From positions 1-14,020 of the forward strand of contig CAKTXH010000063.1 in assembly GCA_934630975.1 (NCBI GenBank): a DNA stretch of 14,020 bases, in the 5' to 3' direction. Each line of letters opens with the position of its first letter. Within the stretch, counting starts at the first letter, position 1. Source of the stretch: an uncultured Clostridia bacterium (lineage in GTDB: Bacteria; Bacillota; Clostridia; Christensenellales; Aristaeellaceae). The notes beneath the pieces were generated by a model. That model was not told the origin of the DNA and made no database searches. It was given only the letters and a program-made list of their open reading frames with translations. Position numbers and translations under genes: made by a program. Positions 13,206-14,020 of the stretch are shown one piece after another.

Positions 13206-14020
13206 TCATTTTCGGAGGAAAGCCTCGACGGCTTCGCAGGCCTGCCCATACGCGTCGCCCTGCATATCCAGCCAGACGATATCCGGGTTACGGCGGAACC
13301 ACGTCATCTGGCGCTTGGCGAATTTCTTGATGGCGTGCGCCAGTTGGGCGAGCATATCGTCCCTATCCGGGATTTCGCCGATGAGATACTGCGTGATGAA
13401 CCGATATTCCAGCCCCAGCCCGAGGAGGAATTCCGTGCTTGCGCCCTCGTCCATGAGGTGCTGCACCTCCTCGATCATCCCCTGCTCGAGCCGCGTCTCG
13501 ATGCGCTCGTCGATGCGCTTGGCCAGCACGTCGCGCGGCCAGCTCACGCCCAGACGCAGGCTGTCATAGCGCGCCTGCTTGGCGGGAACGGCGTCATCCC
13601 CGTCGTGGATGCGCTCGAGCATGCGCATGACGCGGTTGCGGTTGTTGCGCTCCACCTGCGCATCCGGCACGAGCGTGACGAGCTGCGCATACAGCGCGGG
13701 CGTGGTCAGCTTTTCCAGCTCGGCGCGGTAGGCCAAATCCGGCTCCTTATCGGAGAGCAGGTAGCCGTCCAGCACGGAATCGACGTACAGCCCCGTACCG
13801 CCGACGATCATCGGCAGACGGCCGCGCGCGCGGATCTCGTCGATCTTTTCATAGCTCAGCTTCTGAAAATCCGCCATCGAAAAAAACTCGCCCGGCTCGC
13901 GCACGTCGATCAGGTAATGCGGAACGCCCTGCATCTCCTCGGGCGTGATCTTGCCGCTGCCCAAATCCAGCCCGCGAAAGACCTGCCGCGAATCCGCCGA
14001 GATGATCTCCCCGTCAAACG
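13206..14020 (-). CDS. miaA: tRNA dimethylallyltransferase MiaA, N-terminus cut by the window edge
   Basis: MiaA transfers a dimethylallyl group to N6 of A37 in tRNAs reading UNN codons. About 270 residues are visible; the ~30 N-terminal residues with the P-loop lie outside. Visible landmarks are the segment FDGEIISADSRQVFRGLDLG at the edge (normally SADSxQVY, here ending QVF), PHYLIDVREPGEFFSMADFQ, the catalytic-region motif VGGTGLYVDSVLDGY, the EVQHLM and LGLGLEYR segments, and the C-terminal QMTWFRRNPDIVWLD. The frame stays open from 13206 to the edge; a reading that starts at TTG 13964 is an artefact, because the protein clearly continues upstream. It ends just before a strong terminator, so it is the last gene of its transcript. 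Confidence 0.96.
   Translation of the reverse strand, partial: FDGEIISADSRQVFRGLDLGSGKITPEEMQGVPHYLIDVREPGEFFSMADFQKLSYEKIDEIRARGRLPMIVGGTGLYVDSVLDGYLLSDKEPDLAYRAELEKLTTPALYAQLVTLVPDAQVERNNRNRVMRMLERIHDGDDAVPAKQARYDSLRLGVSWPRDVLAKRIDERIETRLEQGMIEEVQHLMDEGASTEFLLGLGLEYRFITQYLIGEIPDRDDMLAQLAHAIKKFAKRQMTWFRRNPDIVWLDMQGDAYGQACEAVEAFLRK

Overview
The window looks like chromosomal DNA from a GC-rich member of the Bacillota, probably class Clostridia and perhaps a gut anaerobe. The evidence is strong AGGAGG-type ribosome sites, several near-perfect sigma-A promoters (TTGACA/TATAAT with 17 bp spacing), a BmpA/Nup-type ABC importer, a clostripain-family (C11) protease, AdhR-like MerR and XRE regulators, and secreted proteins with plain MKK... 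signal peptides. The genus cannot be fixed from the sequence. No rRNA, CRISPR array, insertion sequence or phage gene is visible.

Layout. (1) 1-2857, minus strand: an operon of ATPase, permease 1 and permease 2 (cut by the window edge) for a nucleoside-type ABC importer. It has its own promoter and a TTG-initiated first gene. (2) 2908-4274, minus: a secreted protein with two small stalk-like repeats and two VOC/glyoxalase-fold domains, with a good promoter and a terminator. A LysR regulator (4529-5416, plus) is divergent from it, and a dyad lies between them. (3) 5409-6094: a MerR regulator (minus) whose 3' end overlaps lysR tail to tail, then a tRNA-Asn(GUU) with its own consensus promoter and terminator. 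A MerR-type promoter with a 19 bp spacer and an AdhR-like operator points away from merR towards the tRNA, and no gene follows it. (4) 6191-9012, minus: an XRE regulator with a helical C-terminus, overlapping by 14 bp a half-size ABC exporter. (5) 9233-11296, plus: a secreted C11 cysteine protease, divergent from the XRE gene across a 40 bp dyad. (6) 11447-12859, minus: a secreted GH28 (polygalacturonase-like) enzyme with visibly lower GC, preceded by an AT-rich regulatory region with a 16 bp perfect palindrome and three TTGWWCAA sites. (7) 13165-14020, minus: miaA, with its terminator; the N-terminus is cut by the window edge.

How the genes may work together. The clearest functional units are the nucleoside-type importer operon, the lysR/secreted-VOC divergent pair, and the XRE-exporter operon facing the secreted protease. 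The last could be one export and processing module, but that is inference. miaA and tRNA-Asn are housekeeping. The most unusual signals are the AdhR-type promoter with no target gene, the large shared dyad at 9078-9117, the secreted VOC protein lacking apparent metal ligands, and the GH28 enzyme in which a normally conserved His is replaced.
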